Positions 1 to 10,983 are shown, numbered from the stretch's first letter. The stretch is 64,000 bases of DNA from Cercospora beticola (GCF_033473495.1 NC_088942.1:62001-126000), one strand, 5' to 3'. Notes: a model not told the origin generated them from the letters alone. A program made the numbers and translations.

Positions 1-843
1 CTGGCGGGTAGCCTTGCGGAAGGGGCGGCATTGGGGGTTGACCTTGAGGTGGATAACCTGCTTGATATTGGGGCTGCGGAGGATATCCTGGTGGCATTCC
101 TTGTGGTGGCATCGCAGGAGGGGCTTGCACTGGCGGTGCATGTGCAGACTGAGCGGCCTGCGGAAATGTCGCGATGAGTTGCTGCACGACATTGGCATCG
201 ACCAAGTCAAGAAGCGTCAAAGCTTGAAAGGTGGCGTAGGCAAGCTGAGGTGCTTGTGTGAAGAGCGCGCTGGCTTGGCCTGGATTGGTATTGCAGAGGA
301 CCTTGGCCTGGCTGATGAAATCGATGAGGTTTTGCGTCGGGTAGGCTCTCAAAGTCTGACTGATGGCATCGAACGCAGTGACTCCAGGCGGCAGGTCCGT
401 TCCTGGCGGGAGCGGAGGAAGCGCAGATGGATCAGGTCGCGGCGGTGGCTGACCTGCGAGTTGTCAGTTGACGCGGCCGAGATGGGATTACAATGGAAGG
501 GCTTACCGTTCATGTTGAAAGGTGGAGGGGCGCGGTTGTTGTCTTGATTCTGGTTCTGATTGGAATTATTCGTGCTCCGGTTGTCGTTGCTGTAGTCCAC
601 CCGCAGCGTCCTCCCTCCTAGATCATACTCGTTCAGATTCCGCACTGCAGATGCCGCCGCATCTGTGTCTGTGTACTCCAAAAACCCAAAACCCTTCGGT
701 TGGCCCGTCTCCTTATCATAGACCAAGCGGAAGTTGACGACCTGCCCCGCGCGCCCGAAGATGTCCATAATCTGCTCTTCACTTACTCCATATGGGATGT
801 TTCCGATGAAGACGACACGGCCGCCTTTCTCTCGTTGCGCCAT
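1..843 (-). CDS. Cleavage stimulation factor 64 kDa subunit (CstF-64/Rna15-like), 3' end cut by window
   Basis: Nuclear mRNA 3'-end processing factor that binds GU/U-rich sequence downstream of the poly(A) site and joins CstF-77/Rna14. The start is 843. Exon 1 (843-507) encodes an RRM at residues 9-90 with RNP2 VFIGNI and RNP1 KGFGFLEY, followed by an N/Q-rich linker. An intron at 506-454 has a GTAAGC donor, CTGAC branch and CAG acceptor. Exon 2 (453 to the window edge) encodes the CstF hinge (LIDFISQAKVL, then QAPQLAYATFQALTLLD) and runs into a P/G/Q-rich region (PPQGMPPGYPPQ). The RRM plus hinge order is diagnostic of CstF-64/Rna15. The C-terminal helical domain must lie to the left of base 1. 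The start has no in-frame upstream ATG nearby and sits directly before the RRM as in homologues. Confidence 0.93.
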
Positions 844-1749
844 GTTGTCGCGTGCGCCGTTGCGCGCAGCTTTGTCGGGTGGGAACTCGCAGCCGTTCAG
901 GAATCGGGATGGAGGTGGTGCAGATCGATTCGCTTGATGGCAAAGGGTGCTGCGTCGTTCGGCGCAAGGTGTTGTGGTTGTGGCAGGAAAATGGAAATGC
1001 GATGTCGAGCCTGCCGCAACCAGAAGTCCGGCAGTGAACGCGAAGTCAAAGCTTCGATGCCAAGCTTTCCGCTGCTCTCACTTCGCGATGTCACGAGCGC
1101 TGCTCTGCTCTCTCACCTCCTCCTGTGACACTTGCATGCAATGTGACGACCATAGCCTCCGTTTGCGTTATACTCGTCACAGTCACGTCCAGCTCTGTCA
1201 TGGAACCAGCACTGTCGCGTCCAGTATGCAGCTCCGGTCTGCTACGAACAGTCTCCGAGGCTCTGTGGATGAGGTCTACTCCAAGCAGTACTACTCGAAG
1301 CAGCACTTGACGCGTCGGAGTGCAGCATGAATGCGAGTTCACATGGCGCGCTGATTACGTCTGCACCGAAAGACAGCAACCCGGTCGTCATGCAGGTACA
1401 GATCTACACGTTCGTCGAACAACCAGATCTACCCGCACCCTTCCCTCCAGCGCCTCCGATGTCAGCTAGCTGCTGCACGACTCGCTGGTCTGCCATTCCC
1501 TCGACCTGGAACCAGCGGCACTCACACTGCCCATGACCCGTGTAGCACCATGAGCAGCTGGATCTCTGCACGCTGCTGCCCAAATCAGACAACATGCTGC
1601 AGGAGTAGTCTGCTGTCACTGACTCGAGCGCCGCCGTCAACCACATCGATCTCCGCTCTCCTACGTCATTCATCACTTATTTCTACACCATTTGAGATCC
1701 CTCACTTACCTAGCTGACCCATTGACAGCTGATTTAGGCGCGTTTCCCC
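844..1749. other. Intergenic region, no supported gene
   Basis: Divergent promoter interval between the CstF-64 gene and the oxidoreductase. A minus-strand ATG ORF (1404-1676, 90 codons, cysteine-containing, no recognisable family) is the only candidate and I do not call it. Confidence 0.5.
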
Positions 1750-2945
1750 ATGCCTTCTTCTTCTACTTCGAAGGAGTCTTCCACGTCTCGCAAGCCTAAA
1801 TTTGAAGAGGTCTTGACTGAGAAGCTCACCAAGGTACAACAGAAAATGTCTACCCAGAAAGTCCTCAGGCTTGCTTCCAAGGGTGCTGGCTACGAAGCGA
1901 TCACAGAGGAAGCTGAACCCATCCCCAAGGCACATTCTCACGAAGTCGTCATCAAAGTGCACGCGTCGGTAAGAAATCTCGAGTTCGACCAAGCTGAGTG
2001 TTGTAACTAAGCTTCCCACAGACACTGAATTACCGCGACCTGGCAATTGCAAATGGTTCCTACCCTTTCAAAGTCAAGGACAACTTCGTCCCTCTCTCCG
2101 ACTGCGCAGGAACGATCGCTGCTGTAGGGCCAAATGTGACGGCCTTTGCCAAGGAAGACGTCGTGATCGCCAATTTTGATGTTACAAACCAGTATGGACC
2201 ACAACAAGACTGGGAGAATGGACTGGGAGGCCCCATAGATGGCGTTGCCCGGCAATACGTTACGCTCCCGGCCAGCTGTGTCGTCAAGGTCCCCAAGGGC
2301 ACGTCACTCACCTGGCCTCAGCTAGCAGCACTCGTATGCACAGGCACGACAGCCTGGAATGCATTGTACGGCTGCATCCCTCTCAAACCAGGCCAATGGG
2401 TCCTTTTCCAAGGCACCGGAGGTGTTTCCATGACCGGCCTTCTCCTCGCCAAAGCCGCGGGCGCGAGAACAATCATCACGTCGTCCTCGGATGAGAAGCT
2501 GGAGAAAGCCAAGACCGAATACGGCGCAGACCACGGCATCAACTATACTACTACTCCTGAATGGGGCGCTGAAGCCAAGAAGCTGACTGAAGACCGCGGC
2601 GTAGACATCATCTTCGAGAACGGCGGCTCCGGCACAATCGCCCAGTCCTTCGAAGCCGTCGCACGAGGCGGACAGATTGCAGTGATTGGCTTCCTCAAGC
2701 CCGCTTCACAAGAAGACATGCCCGACGTGGCCACGCACGTTCTCGATAAGGGGTGTGTGGTACGCGGCGTCAACGTCGGCTCGAAGCAGTTGACACAAGA
2801 CCTGGTGAACTTTGTCACGAGCAAGGAGCTGGGCATTCCGATCGAGAAGAGCTTCAAGTTTGACAAGGAGCAGGTCATTGAGGCGTATAAAGAATTGGAG
2901 AAGCAAGAGCATGTGGGTAAGATTGCCATTGAAGTTGTGAGTTGA
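1750..2945 (+). CDS. Zinc-type alcohol dehydrogenase / quinone-oxidoreductase-like protein (MDR superfamily)
   Basis: NAD(P)H-dependent medium-chain oxidoreductase; substrate unknown. Two exons, 1750-1968 and 2022-2945, with an intron at 1969-2021 (GTAAGA donor, CTAAG branch, CACAG acceptor), giving 380 residues. The GroES-like half contains NYRDLAIANGSYPF and SDCAGTI; the Rossmann half contains GTGGVSMTGLLLAKAAGA, the glycine-rich nucleotide site. The usual zinc-binding GHE motif is replaced by SDCAG, as in the quinone-reductase-like branch, so despite the common family name a catalytic zinc is not evident. An in-frame ATG at 1846 (MSTQKVLRLAS) matches where most homologues begin, so the first 32 serine/lysine-rich residues may be a leader or untranslated. 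Confidence 0.92.
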
Positions 2946-3880
2946 TGAAATCCGGACACGAATGTTTATGATGACGATGATGTGAGCGCGGTGTTTGCAC
3001 TTGGTGGAAGGAAACGTCAAACAGGCTTTCTTGAAAGTTAGGATAATCATGTACAAATTCAATCATGTACATCTGTTCTCACATGTCTATCCTGATGACC
3101 TGTTCAGTCGAGCGTGTACTCTGCGTTCTGCGCTCTACGCGACGGTCAACTGTGAAGATGTTTCCTTAGGGTTACGCTCAGCTTAGGGTTACTGACACCC
3201 GTCCTCCTCCAATGCAACAACTCATTTGCAGCAACTCACCGCGGTCTGAACGTGAGGATTCGAGGAAATGACTGTTATTTGCTAAATTTTGGGCCATTTT
3301 CTGGTGCTTACTGGCACGGTCAGACGTCTGGTCACGAAGTTGCAGAAATTCAGCCAACGACAGATATGCAATTAATACTGAGTAAGATCTAAATATTTGT
3401 CGAGAGTGCAAGCCAGAGCAAGATCGCGACTGTGCTGTCGCAGATGTATCTCTTATTCAGTACATAATACTCGAGAAATGGGCCTTGCATTGTCTGAGAA
3501 ATGGAGATAGAAATGGAAGATCTATGTGATAGCTGCTCGTATGACGATCTGGACCAAGAGGTGATGCGCCTCATCAGTCAGTTCATCCTCGCCTGATGCG
3601 AGGAGAGACCACGCATTGCAACAGGTTGCACATTTTTCTGAGTTTCCCAAAAGCGTCCTGGACACCTAGCCAATATATCAGAACAGTGAAAATGAATAGT
3701 GAAGTTCGAATGTGAGCGCAAGCACTCTCCCAAGACTGGTGGGAGCGAGAAAGCCGCGGGAACAGCCGCCTGGAGCTTCCGCAACAAGGTCGCATCAGAG
3801 ATGTTTGCCCGAGCAGTCCGCCATTGCACGCAACATTTCCCATCCACTCCATCTTCCTCACACAACACAACACCGGCACC
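2946..3880. other. Intergenic region with two TTAGGGTTAC copies
   Basis: No gene is supported. The interval holds the 3' flank of the oxidoreductase and the promoter of the acyl carrier protein gene. The 10-mer TTAGGGTTAC occurs at 3166-3175 and again at 3183-3192. Confidence 0.5.
3166..3192 (+). repeat. Short direct repeat of TTAGGGTTAC, telomere-like hexamer
   Basis: Two identical 10-base copies whose starts are 17 bases apart. They contain the fungal telomere unit TTAGGG, also the recognition core of TTAGGG-binding regulators such as Tbf1. Two units are far too few to call an interstitial telomere. Confidence 0.5.
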
Positions 3881-4574
3881 ATGTTCCGCACCGCTCTCCT
3901 CCGCGCCACACGAGCAGCCGCTCAATCGAGCGTGCGCGCCGCACCAGTCGCCAGAACTGCTGCCATCCGCAGCCCCTTCGTCACATCCCGCATCTCCAGC
4001 CCAGCAACCCGAATTGCTGCGATACGGTGTTATGCCACCTCGTCAGGGCTCGGTCAGGAGGAGGTGACGGGTCGCATTCTCGATTTGCTGAAGAACTTTG
4101 ACAAGGTGAGATGGTGGAGATGTTGTAGGTTGAGGTATGGAGGGCTAATGCAGCAATACAGGTCCAGGATCCATCAAAGGTAGATGCGCGCGCAGACGAT
4201 CACGGCGTACACGAATGACTTATGATTGTTTAGCTCTCTGCTTCTTCGCACTTCACGAACGACCTCGGATTGGACAGCTTGGATACCGTGGAGGTGGTTA
4301 TGGCGATAGAGGAGGTTTGTGGCGTCATTGAAGGAGATTGTACATGGGAGAGGCATTGACAGGTGCGACAGGAGTTCAGCATTGAGATCCCAGACAAGGA
4401 GGCAGATGCGATCCACAGCGGTATGTTTCCAAGAGAGACTTGTTGCATACGAGGACCGTGACTGACTTGCAGCAGTGAGCCAAGCCGTCGACTACATCAT
4501 GAAGCAGCCAGATGGTATGTCGTTGACCGGCCCGCAATCACCATTCACGCAACTAACATGATACAGCCCACTAG
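3881..4574 (+). CDS. Mitochondrial acyl carrier protein
   Basis: Carries growing acyl chains on 4'-phosphopantetheine in mitochondrial type II fatty-acid synthesis and is a subunit of respiratory complex I. Six exons: 3881-4105, 4162-4179, 4234-4314, 4372-4420, 4473-4514, 4567-4574, giving 140 residues. The first about 60 residues are rich in Arg/Ala/Ser, a matrix-targeting sequence. The ACP core is [19 protein letters not shown], with the prosthetic-group serine in DSL at about residue 96, then [11 protein letters not shown] and a terminus ending QPDAH, the usual fungal end. Exon 2 is only 18 nt (VQDPSK). The start is set by the targeting peptide; an upstream in-frame ATG at 3824 would add 19 atypical residues. 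Confidence 0.95.
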
Positions 4575-5154
4575 GCGACTTTTATGGAAGAGAGACACGC
4601 AGAGATGGCGAAGGAATAGTCGTAGTCGGTCCATGAAGAAGGCATGAGACATGGACGTGCAGATGAGCTCTTGCGAAGGCGCATTGTACATTGTAGGCCG
4701 AGAGAGCAGCAGCAGCAGCATGCCATAAATTTGTACCATCATCGTCAGACATCTTTCGCTGTTTCGTGGCTGTCTGACGGAGAGTCCCATTGGCGCGGTC
4801 GCTCCGAAATTATTCGGCAACATGTGGAGCGCGACGACGTGTTGTCCTGAACTCCCCTCTCTCACACCTCCCAGCTCACCCTTTCCTGTGACCCTGCCCG
4901 AGTCTCCGTGGTGTGCGTGGACGTGAAAATAACAAAAGAGCCGTCCGCCTCGGCATATTCAACCCTCTCGCGTGCGTGTGCTTGTGCTTCTGCTGTGCCA
5001 GGGATCCTCACGTGTCAGAGTTTCAACAAGGCAACCTCTCAACACCGAAACTCAATTGCGCACAACTACCAAATACACTCCCCTCGCTCCGCCGCCCACA
5101 CCGTCCCCAGCGGCATCATCGACCTTCCTGCTTGCTGCCGCCGCTGCCACAGAT
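4575..5154. other. Intergenic region
   Basis: No gene supported. A short AGC trinucleotide run lies at about 4705-4720, and the right part is the CA-rich 5' leader of the Vps74 gene. Confidence 0.5.
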
Positions 5155-6354
5155 ATGGCCACGGCCTCCGGCTCCGGCCTCACGCGTCGCCGCGGCGCCG
5201 GTGCAGCCAACACGAACCCCGACTCCAACAACGAGAACGAATCCAGCCGAGTCTCGTCGCCCGTGCCCACCAAAAACAACCCCTACGGCGGCCCCGAAAC
5301 TTCCTACGAGAGCGGTGAAAATGGCCACAAGATTGCTTTCGACCCGCGCGACATTTCCGAGTCGGCGGAACGTAGCAAGCAGCCCAAGCTGACGCTCATG
5401 GAGGAAGTCCTTCTCATGGGGTTGAAAGATAAGCAAGGATATTTGAGTTTCTGGAATGACAACATTTCATATGCGCTGAGAGGGTGTATTGTTATTGAGC
5501 TGGCGTTTCGGGGCAGGATCTCTATGCAGAAGGGGAGTGAAAGGAGGCGATTCCCCTTGGCGGAGAGGTTGATTGAGGTGGTGGATGACACTCTGACAGG
5601 AGAGGTTTTGTTGGACGAGGCGCTGAAGATGATGAAGAGTAGTGAGAAGATGAGCGTGAGCAGCTGGATTGATCTCATGTCGGGTGAGTTGCTTTTCGAC
5701 AGATGAGAGTACAACTTGAGGTAGGAATGGGGTGCTGACGAAATTGGAATACAGGCGAAACATGGAACCTCATGAAAATCGGCTATCAACTCAAACAAGT
5801 CCGTGAACGACTCGCCAAAGGACTGGTCGATAAGGGCATTCTGCGAACCGAAAAGCGCAACTTCCTCCTCTTCGATATGGCTACACATCCTGTGACAGAC
5901 AACTCGGCAAAAGACGAGATCCGTCGGCGCGTGCGAACCTTCCTCACACAACGTACTGTCGTGCTACCTGGCTCGCAATGGCTTCCGGAGGAGATGGAAT
6001 TCCGGTACTTAAGAACCATCGCAATGCTTTGCGCGGCATATGCGGCGAACGTGCTGGAGAATGCTTTGACGACATTGGGGCATGAGGCACGGGAAAGAGC
6101 TTTCGCGCAAGTAGATGAGCTGCTTGCAGAGTACAGCCAGTGGCCTTTCGGGAAGAGAGCAGGTGGACCTTCGGCGATTGGAGCAAATCTTGATGGGATC
6201 GTCCGGGATGAAGTGAATGGTGCGAAGGACAAGGAGTTGCAGCTGGAGGTGGGATTGTCATTTGCGATGTTGTGGAAACGTTCCATGCTAACTTCGGCGA
6301 TAGGTCGTGGCCGCTTGCCTGAGCGTCTTCACTCGTCTCGATTCGCTGTTGTAG
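5155..6354 (+). CDS. VPS74: Vps74 / GOLPH3-like PI4P-binding Golgi protein
   Basis: Peripheral Golgi protein that binds phosphatidylinositol-4-phosphate and retains glycosyltransferases in the Golgi. Exons 5155-5683, 5755-6248 and 6304-6354 (introns with GTGAGT and GTGGGA donors) give 357 residues. A disordered N-terminal 85 residues precedes the GPP34 domain: [33 protein letters not shown], then [13 protein letters not shown] and [11 protein letters not shown], all characteristic of the family. Length fits yeast Vps74 (about 345). The final exon supplies the short hydrophobic tail FTRLDSLL. This gene is intact, and its product is expected to be essential for proper Golgi glycosylation rather than accessory. 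Confidence 0.95.
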
Positions 6355-7364
6355 AAGAGCCTTCGATTGCTCTCTCGTCAGCTTTCTGTAATCGTAACAG
6401 CGCCATCCCGAGACTGGAACGGCGCGTGGGGAAGATGAGGAACGACAGGCTCCATGCGATTAACAAATGGTGGACGCACGGTCGTTGCCAACGAAGAATG
6501 GATCCAGCATCTCGAAGAAGGGAAGGTCAATTGCTCGGTCCGGATCGGCAGGCCTTCAGCGGTAGCACCACGTGCACAGTCATGGCGACGAGAGGTCTGC
6601 CCGCTTGGAACGCGAAGGGGAACTTGCCTGCACGTTACCGTGTTGTGCGACGGACACGCGTTCCATCTTTTGGAGGAAATGCAGCGAAGCAAGTCGTTCG
6701 CTTTCAAGCCGTTGCGGAAGAGCCATCAGCAGACCAAGAGAGGTCTGTAGTGATGGTCTTGTCGCAGCTTTCACTTTCTGTCCTTCACGAAAGGCATCTT
6801 TTTGGGTGGCGTAAATCGGGTAGCGAAGGAGATACCACGCAGAAATTGGAAAAGAATTCATTTACTATTCATACCAGGTCTATGTTGTTGACTGACGAAA
6901 CTTCTGCTGCAGGCTTATTTCTCTGGTCCTCTGTTCTTAGCGCCAGAGTTGCGTGGGAGTACACGGGGAAGTATAGGTAGTGAGTGTTCGCTCCTTTGCA
7001 GCAATTCAGTCACGCCACCCGCTGCTTTCTAACTGCAAGCGATCAGATTCGACCTCACAAATATGCCTCTTGCGCCACTGAGATCCGCTCCGACTTTGGG
7101 AACATTTGTTCCTCGCACAGCATGTGATTGGAGGATTTTAGTCAGCACTGGCAGTGGGCGTATTTACGTTACAGCTGAAAAGTCACCTGATCAGGCTGAG
7201 CCCAGTCAATGCATAGTGGGAAACTCTTGCGCGCTGCGCTATTCTCGAGATAGAACTGATATCTTTGATCCTCTGAAGTCAGTGGTCTTCGGTATTGATG
7301 CTCGACTTGAGGTCGTGGTTGGCCTACAGCTCGTTTCAGCGTGAAGAAGCACGACGCCGGTGAA
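6355..7364. other. Interval between Vps74 and zinc-finger genes
   Basis: Contains one candidate small ORF (6454-6750, listed separately). The rest (6751-7364) shows no supported coding sequence; it is probably the promoter and leader of the C2H2 gene. Confidence 0.4.
6454..6750 (+). CDS. Hypothetical small protein (98 aa), tentative
   Basis: An ATG-initiated frame of 99 codons whose codon pattern (runs such as GAA GAA TGG ATC CAG CAT CTC GAA) looks coding. The protein is basic, with an acidic patch near the N-terminus (NEEWIQHLEEGK) and a central GTRRGTCLHVTVLCDGHAF strand-like segment. It has no signal peptide or membrane helix, and I recognise no family. It lies 100 bases downstream of the Vps74 stop on the same strand, so it could also be transcribed 3' UTR. 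Not confirmed by introns or conservation. Confidence 0.3.
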   Translation: MRLTNGGRTVVANEEWIQHLEEGKVNCSVRIGRPSAVAPRAQSWRREVCPLGTRRGTCLHVTVLCDGHAFHLLEEMQRSKSFAFKPLRKSHQQTKRGL

Positions 7365-8351
7365 ATGGCGAACACAAACTTTCACCACAACACCATCGAT
7401 GATGAGCTCTCGCTCGGTCCTAGGCTGAGCTCTTCGACCGTGGACTCGAATTTGTATATCGATTTTAACGAGGAAGATTTCCTGTACCCACGATCCTTCG
7501 GAGAACCCCCCTCTGCTACCTTGAGTGCGGATGCGCTGGAAGTGTCGATTCCGGTCCTGCACTCAGCCTCCGATCGCTCATCCAGGAGCGCATTCCAGGC
7601 GAGCAGTAGTATGGGACCCGAGTATCATGGAATCGGAACGGTCAACGCCAAGTCCTCAATGCAACCACTCCCTCTACCTATACCTACACCGTATGGAAAT
7701 TACTCTGCGCCAGCCGCTAGTGCAACAGTAACACAAGCCCTCGGTGTGCGATTATTGCCATCGACTGGGGACTCGACCGAACATTACCACGAGCTGGTTC
7801 GACCACTACCAGAAAGCAGACATCAAGACATATGCGATACCATTTCGAGCCCGACCAAGAATCTCAGGGACAAAACCCGAGAGGTAACCAATACGGAGCG
7901 CGCTGCGACGGTACATCTTTACAGGGCCCGTGGCGAGAAAGTCGCAAACGGCCTGGCTGCTAGAGAGGATGCCATTTCTGCACTTCCAGATAAGCTTTCT
8001 CTGGTTCGTGGTCACGGTTCCCACCCTAGATGGGCGAATCATTATCCCATCGAATACTGCTGCCTCATACCCAACTGCACCTACGCCGCCTCCCGTAAAA
8101 CCGATCTAGAGCGGCACTACCGCGCTATGCATCCTCCTCCAGGCCCTTCTGCTCCACTGTACGATTGTCTTTGGCAAGGATGTCATCGGAAAGGGCAATA
8201 TGGGTTCGGGAGGAAGGACAAGATGCTGGATCACATGATGGATGTACATGAGGCAGAAGTTCCAAAGAGAGACAACAATCGGGAAAGTCATGCACTTTCT
8301 GCGACTGATAATGCTGGACCTTTTGTGGTGTCTCAGGAGTCAATCGGTTAA
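7365..8351 (+). CDS. C2H2-type zinc-finger protein
   Basis: Predicted DNA-binding protein of 328 residues, single exon. The first about 215 residues are Ser/Pro-rich and low complexity (PLPLPIPTPYG). Two zinc fingers lie near the C-terminus: CCLIPNCTYAASRKTDLERH followed by YRAMH, and YDCLWQGCHRKGQYGF followed by RKDKMLDHMMDVH. This paired, extended finger layout is common in fungal C2H2 proteins, often regulators. The start chosen is the ATG at 7365 (GAAATGG context); the frame is open for eight codons upstream but has no ATG there. Targets unknown. Confidence 0.82.
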   Translation: MANTNFHHNTIDDELSLGPRLSSSTVDSNLYIDFNEEDFLYPRSFGEPPSATLSADALEVSIPVLHSASDRSSRSAFQASSSMGPEYHGIGTVNAKSSMQPLPLPIPTPYGNYSAPAASATVTQALGVRLLPSTGDSTEHYHELVRPLPESRHQDICDTISSPTKNLRDKTREVTNTERAATVHLYRARGEKVANGLAAREDAISALPDKLSLVRGHGSHPRWANHYPIEYCCLIPNCTYAASRKTDLERHYRAMHPPPGPSAPLYDCLWQGCHRKGQYGFGRKDKMLDHMMDVHEAEVPKRDNNRESHALSATDNAGPFVVSQESIG

Positions 8352-9003
8352 GCACAAGAACGATCAAGCACAAAGTGATAGTCAGCGTTGCAGATCTGGT
8401 AAATCACGAGAGAAACTTTGCGGGACACCACTGGGCGACAGTCGAGGTACAGATCAAGTTGGTCCACGCTGATAGGCGGGTGTTATACGATCAAATCAAG
8501 ACGCTTGATGCGCATTGTGCATGAGGCCCACATAAAGGAATCCTCTTGAATCTCGGACTTCGCTCCTCGCTCGAAGCGCGCTGCTCAGTAAGCACCGTTA
8601 CACGAACTGTGAGGTTAATGCTCCCCACAAACTTTCTCAGGTCGCCGATGCATTTTCATTGGCGTCAGGCGAGTGTCCATGGCGACTGTCGCAGTTGCGC
8701 TGCTTACTAATGCCACAGGTGTTCTGGTTCAGGTTAGGACATGCCACATAGCCATATCGAAATCCGAAAATGCTTAAGTAATGCCCTCTCTGTCATTACG
8801 ATCTGTGGGGAGCCGCAAAAAGGATCTGATTTGTCAGGCTTCACTGAATCTGGCAACGGGATGATGTATAAGAGCAGAGGTCGACATCTGGTCTATCGTG
8901 AGAAATTCACTATCATCAATTCTGTCAACCTGACAGCCTCATTCACCACCCCAACAATTGCTCTGCGATCTGTATGCTCAGGGAGAATCACCTCAAAGAC
9001 ACC
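8352..9003. other. Intergenic region, promoter of the GST gene
   Basis: No gene supported. Contains the TATA element listed at 8867-8874. Confidence 0.5.
8867..8874 (+). promoter_or_regulatory. TATA box upstream of GST gene
   Basis: TATAAGAG, 130 bases before the chosen ATG at 9004, the spacing expected for a fungal promoter with a leader of about 100 nt. Confidence 0.45.
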
Positions 9004-9639
9004 ATGTCTCTCACGATCAAGCTTTACTACTGGCCAGGAGCCTGCTCAATGGCCAGCCAGATACTTCTTGCGGACTCCGGCCTGGCCTATGAAGCCATCA
9101 AGATCAACTTGCAAGACCCGCCCGCACGAGCCGAGTACATGAGGACGTTAAACCCAAAAGGCCAAATCCCGACGTTGGTCATTGATGGCGAGATCATTAC
9201 GGAAGGCCCTGCCGTGATCACTGCCATTTCTCAGCTGGTCCCCGAAAAGTGTTACACTGGCAGCACTCCGATGGAGAACGTCCGGTTTTATGAGTGGATG
9301 AATTTTCTATCGGGAACCGTTCTCACCAAGTCGTTCGGTGGACTGTTCAAACCGTCTTGGTACTCCGACGATCCAAGTGCAGCGGAAGGCATTATCGCTA
9401 AGTCCAAGGTCAACATCTCGGCAGGTTTCCAGTTGATTGAAGATAGGCTGGAAAAGCTCAGCGATCCAACGCACGCTCTTGGTCACTCTCTTACTGGCGT
9501 CGATGCCTACCTCGCAGTATTCATCACTTGGGCGAACCGTTTCCAGATTGATATCAGCAAGTATCCCAACTACCGCAAGCTATTCGATAGCATCTCGCGG
9601 ACGGCTGCGTTCAAGGCAGCGCAAGAGAAGCAGGTCTGA
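9004..9639 (+). CDS. Glutathione S-transferase, bacterial beta-class-like
   Basis: Conjugates glutathione to electrophiles; cytosolic detoxification. Single exon, 211 residues, intronless. The thioredoxin-fold N-terminus reads KLYYWPGACSMASQILL, the YxxPGACS signature of bacterial GstA-type enzymes in which the cysteine contacts glutathione, followed by LNPKGQIPTLVIDG (cis-Pro) and TEGPAVI (the glutathione gamma-glutamyl site, usually E-S/G). The C-terminal helical domain contains HALGHSLTGVDAYLAVFITW. Start: ATG at 9004 in context ACACCATGT; the ATG at 8974 would add ten residues. The bacterial flavour and lack of introns make transfer from bacteria possible. Confidence 0.9.
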   Translation: MSLTIKLYYWPGACSMASQILLADSGLAYEAIKINLQDPPARAEYMRTLNPKGQIPTLVIDGEIITEGPAVITAISQLVPEKCYTGSTPMENVRFYEWMNFLSGTVLTKSFGGLFKPSWYSDDPSAAEGIIAKSKVNISAGFQLIEDRLEKLSDPTHALGHSLTGVDAYLAVFITWANRFQIDISKYPNYRKLFDSISRTAAFKAAQEKQV

Positions 9640-10670
9640 AGTGTTCTATCCTGATCGATGGGGGATAGGTCTGTCAGAGTTGGGGAGCGTTCCTGCGCGG
9701 CGCGGATTGTCCTCGGCCGCAGTGAGTCCCCGAAAGTCATTGCTACAATTGGTTGCAGCCCGTGGGATACGCGGGACGAGATGGCATTGGCCACATTGAC
9801 CAGGCTGTAAATAAGTATCGACAAAGTCAGGCTGATGTATGCTAAAGCTTGAACGCCACAATAAAGCGTGATCAGGTACGGAGCTCGACTTATAGAAAGT
9901 GTATCATATCCCGTAAAATGATCTCGCAAGCCATGAATATCCAACAAAGGCTAAGATACACACAACAAATATTTGCAGAGACTGCACTGAGGTTCACGAC
10001 ACTGGAAAGATGTAGATATCGGGCACCTGTCGGCTACGCACTCCATGACTGGGGTCCAGGACTCACTCGATGGTGCAACAAGCTAAGACAAGCACCTGGG
10101 CCAGCTCCAGATTTTGAACGCGAACAGTCTGGACCAGCTGATATACGAGAAGTGTGAGTAGATTGGGTAGAGCTTGCGAGCTTGAACAAAGTCGACACTT
10201 TTCACAGCAATGCTGACGGCTATAACAAGAAAGTATGGAGGCAGCGCCGTAAGAGCTCTACATGTAATTCTGGCGTACTGCATTTTGATGACTATGTGGA
10301 CGCAACGTACGTGCCATGGCTGGGCTTTCCCTTGTTAGAGTCCGAAGCTCACTTTCTGATCATACCGTTGCAAGGCCCGAATTTCCGGCAGCGGCTATAT
10401 AAGTTCTTGGGCCGGCCAGGCTATGCTAAGACATGGACTAGAGCGGAAGCCTAGTTTGAAGAATACGACCTCAGGTTACTAGTCCCGGATCTTACGGCTA
10501 AACATTGCCTCGTTGCTGTAATAAGAGCCGTGTATTGTAGTTGCGATTCAGATCTTGACAATACATCGCTTCTCAAGACTCTAATATTCGACTTTCTCCC
10601 AAGAACCAGCTAAAGAAAGTCTTCCCACAGACACACAAACGCTGCATATCAACACGACTCTCACGACGCA
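9640..10670. other. Intergenic region
   Basis: No gene supported. Open frames here (for example 9849-10157, 10182-10454) begin with TTG rather than ATG and resemble no family. A TATATAAG string at about 10396-10403 lies too far (about 270 bases) from the next ATG to be assigned. Confidence 0.4.
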
Positions 10671-10983
10671 ATGTTCCTACGATTGTTCCTGCTCGCAACT
10701 TTCTTCGGCGTTATCGACGCTCAGTGTACGGGAAGATCTCGGTCCTGTAGCAGCGATGGTCGTCATGTCGTGAGTAGACTGCTACTAGAAACGGATCTGG
10801 ATGTTACTGATATAGTGAATCTTTGCGATGCAGTTGATCTGTCACGAGGGCTGGCACGGCGAGATTCGCGAAACCTGTAGCGAGTACGAAGGCTGCTATG
10901 AATGCCCGAACTACGGTCCGACCTGTGTATATGACCCTGAGTTCTGTCCGAAGATCCCGGACTTTCCAGGTGACAATGCTTAA
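10671..10983 (+). CDS. Small secreted cysteine-rich protein A (candidate effector), paralogue of 12274-12602
   Basis: Two exons, 10671-10769 and 10834-10983, with an intron at 10770-10833 (GTGAGT donor, TACTGAT branch, GCAG acceptor), giving 82 residues. A signal peptide (MFLRLFLLATFFGVIDA) is followed by a mature chain starting QCTG. The mature protein has eight cysteines spaced C-x6-C-x9-C-x11-C-x5-C-x2-C-x6-C-x6-C, enough for four disulfides. The 12274 gene shares the same start of the mature chain (QCTGR...CSSDG), the same intron position, a same-length 150-nt second exon, and almost the same spacing. Small secreted Cys-rich proteins in plant-associated fungi are often effectors; no specific family is recognised, so the role is inference. 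Confidence 0.78.

Noticed and set aside
6355..6980. Continuation of the long plus frame after the Vps74 stop
   Set aside because: The real Vps74 transcript splices at 6249-6303 and stops at 6354; the continued frame is R/W-rich and lacks any motif.
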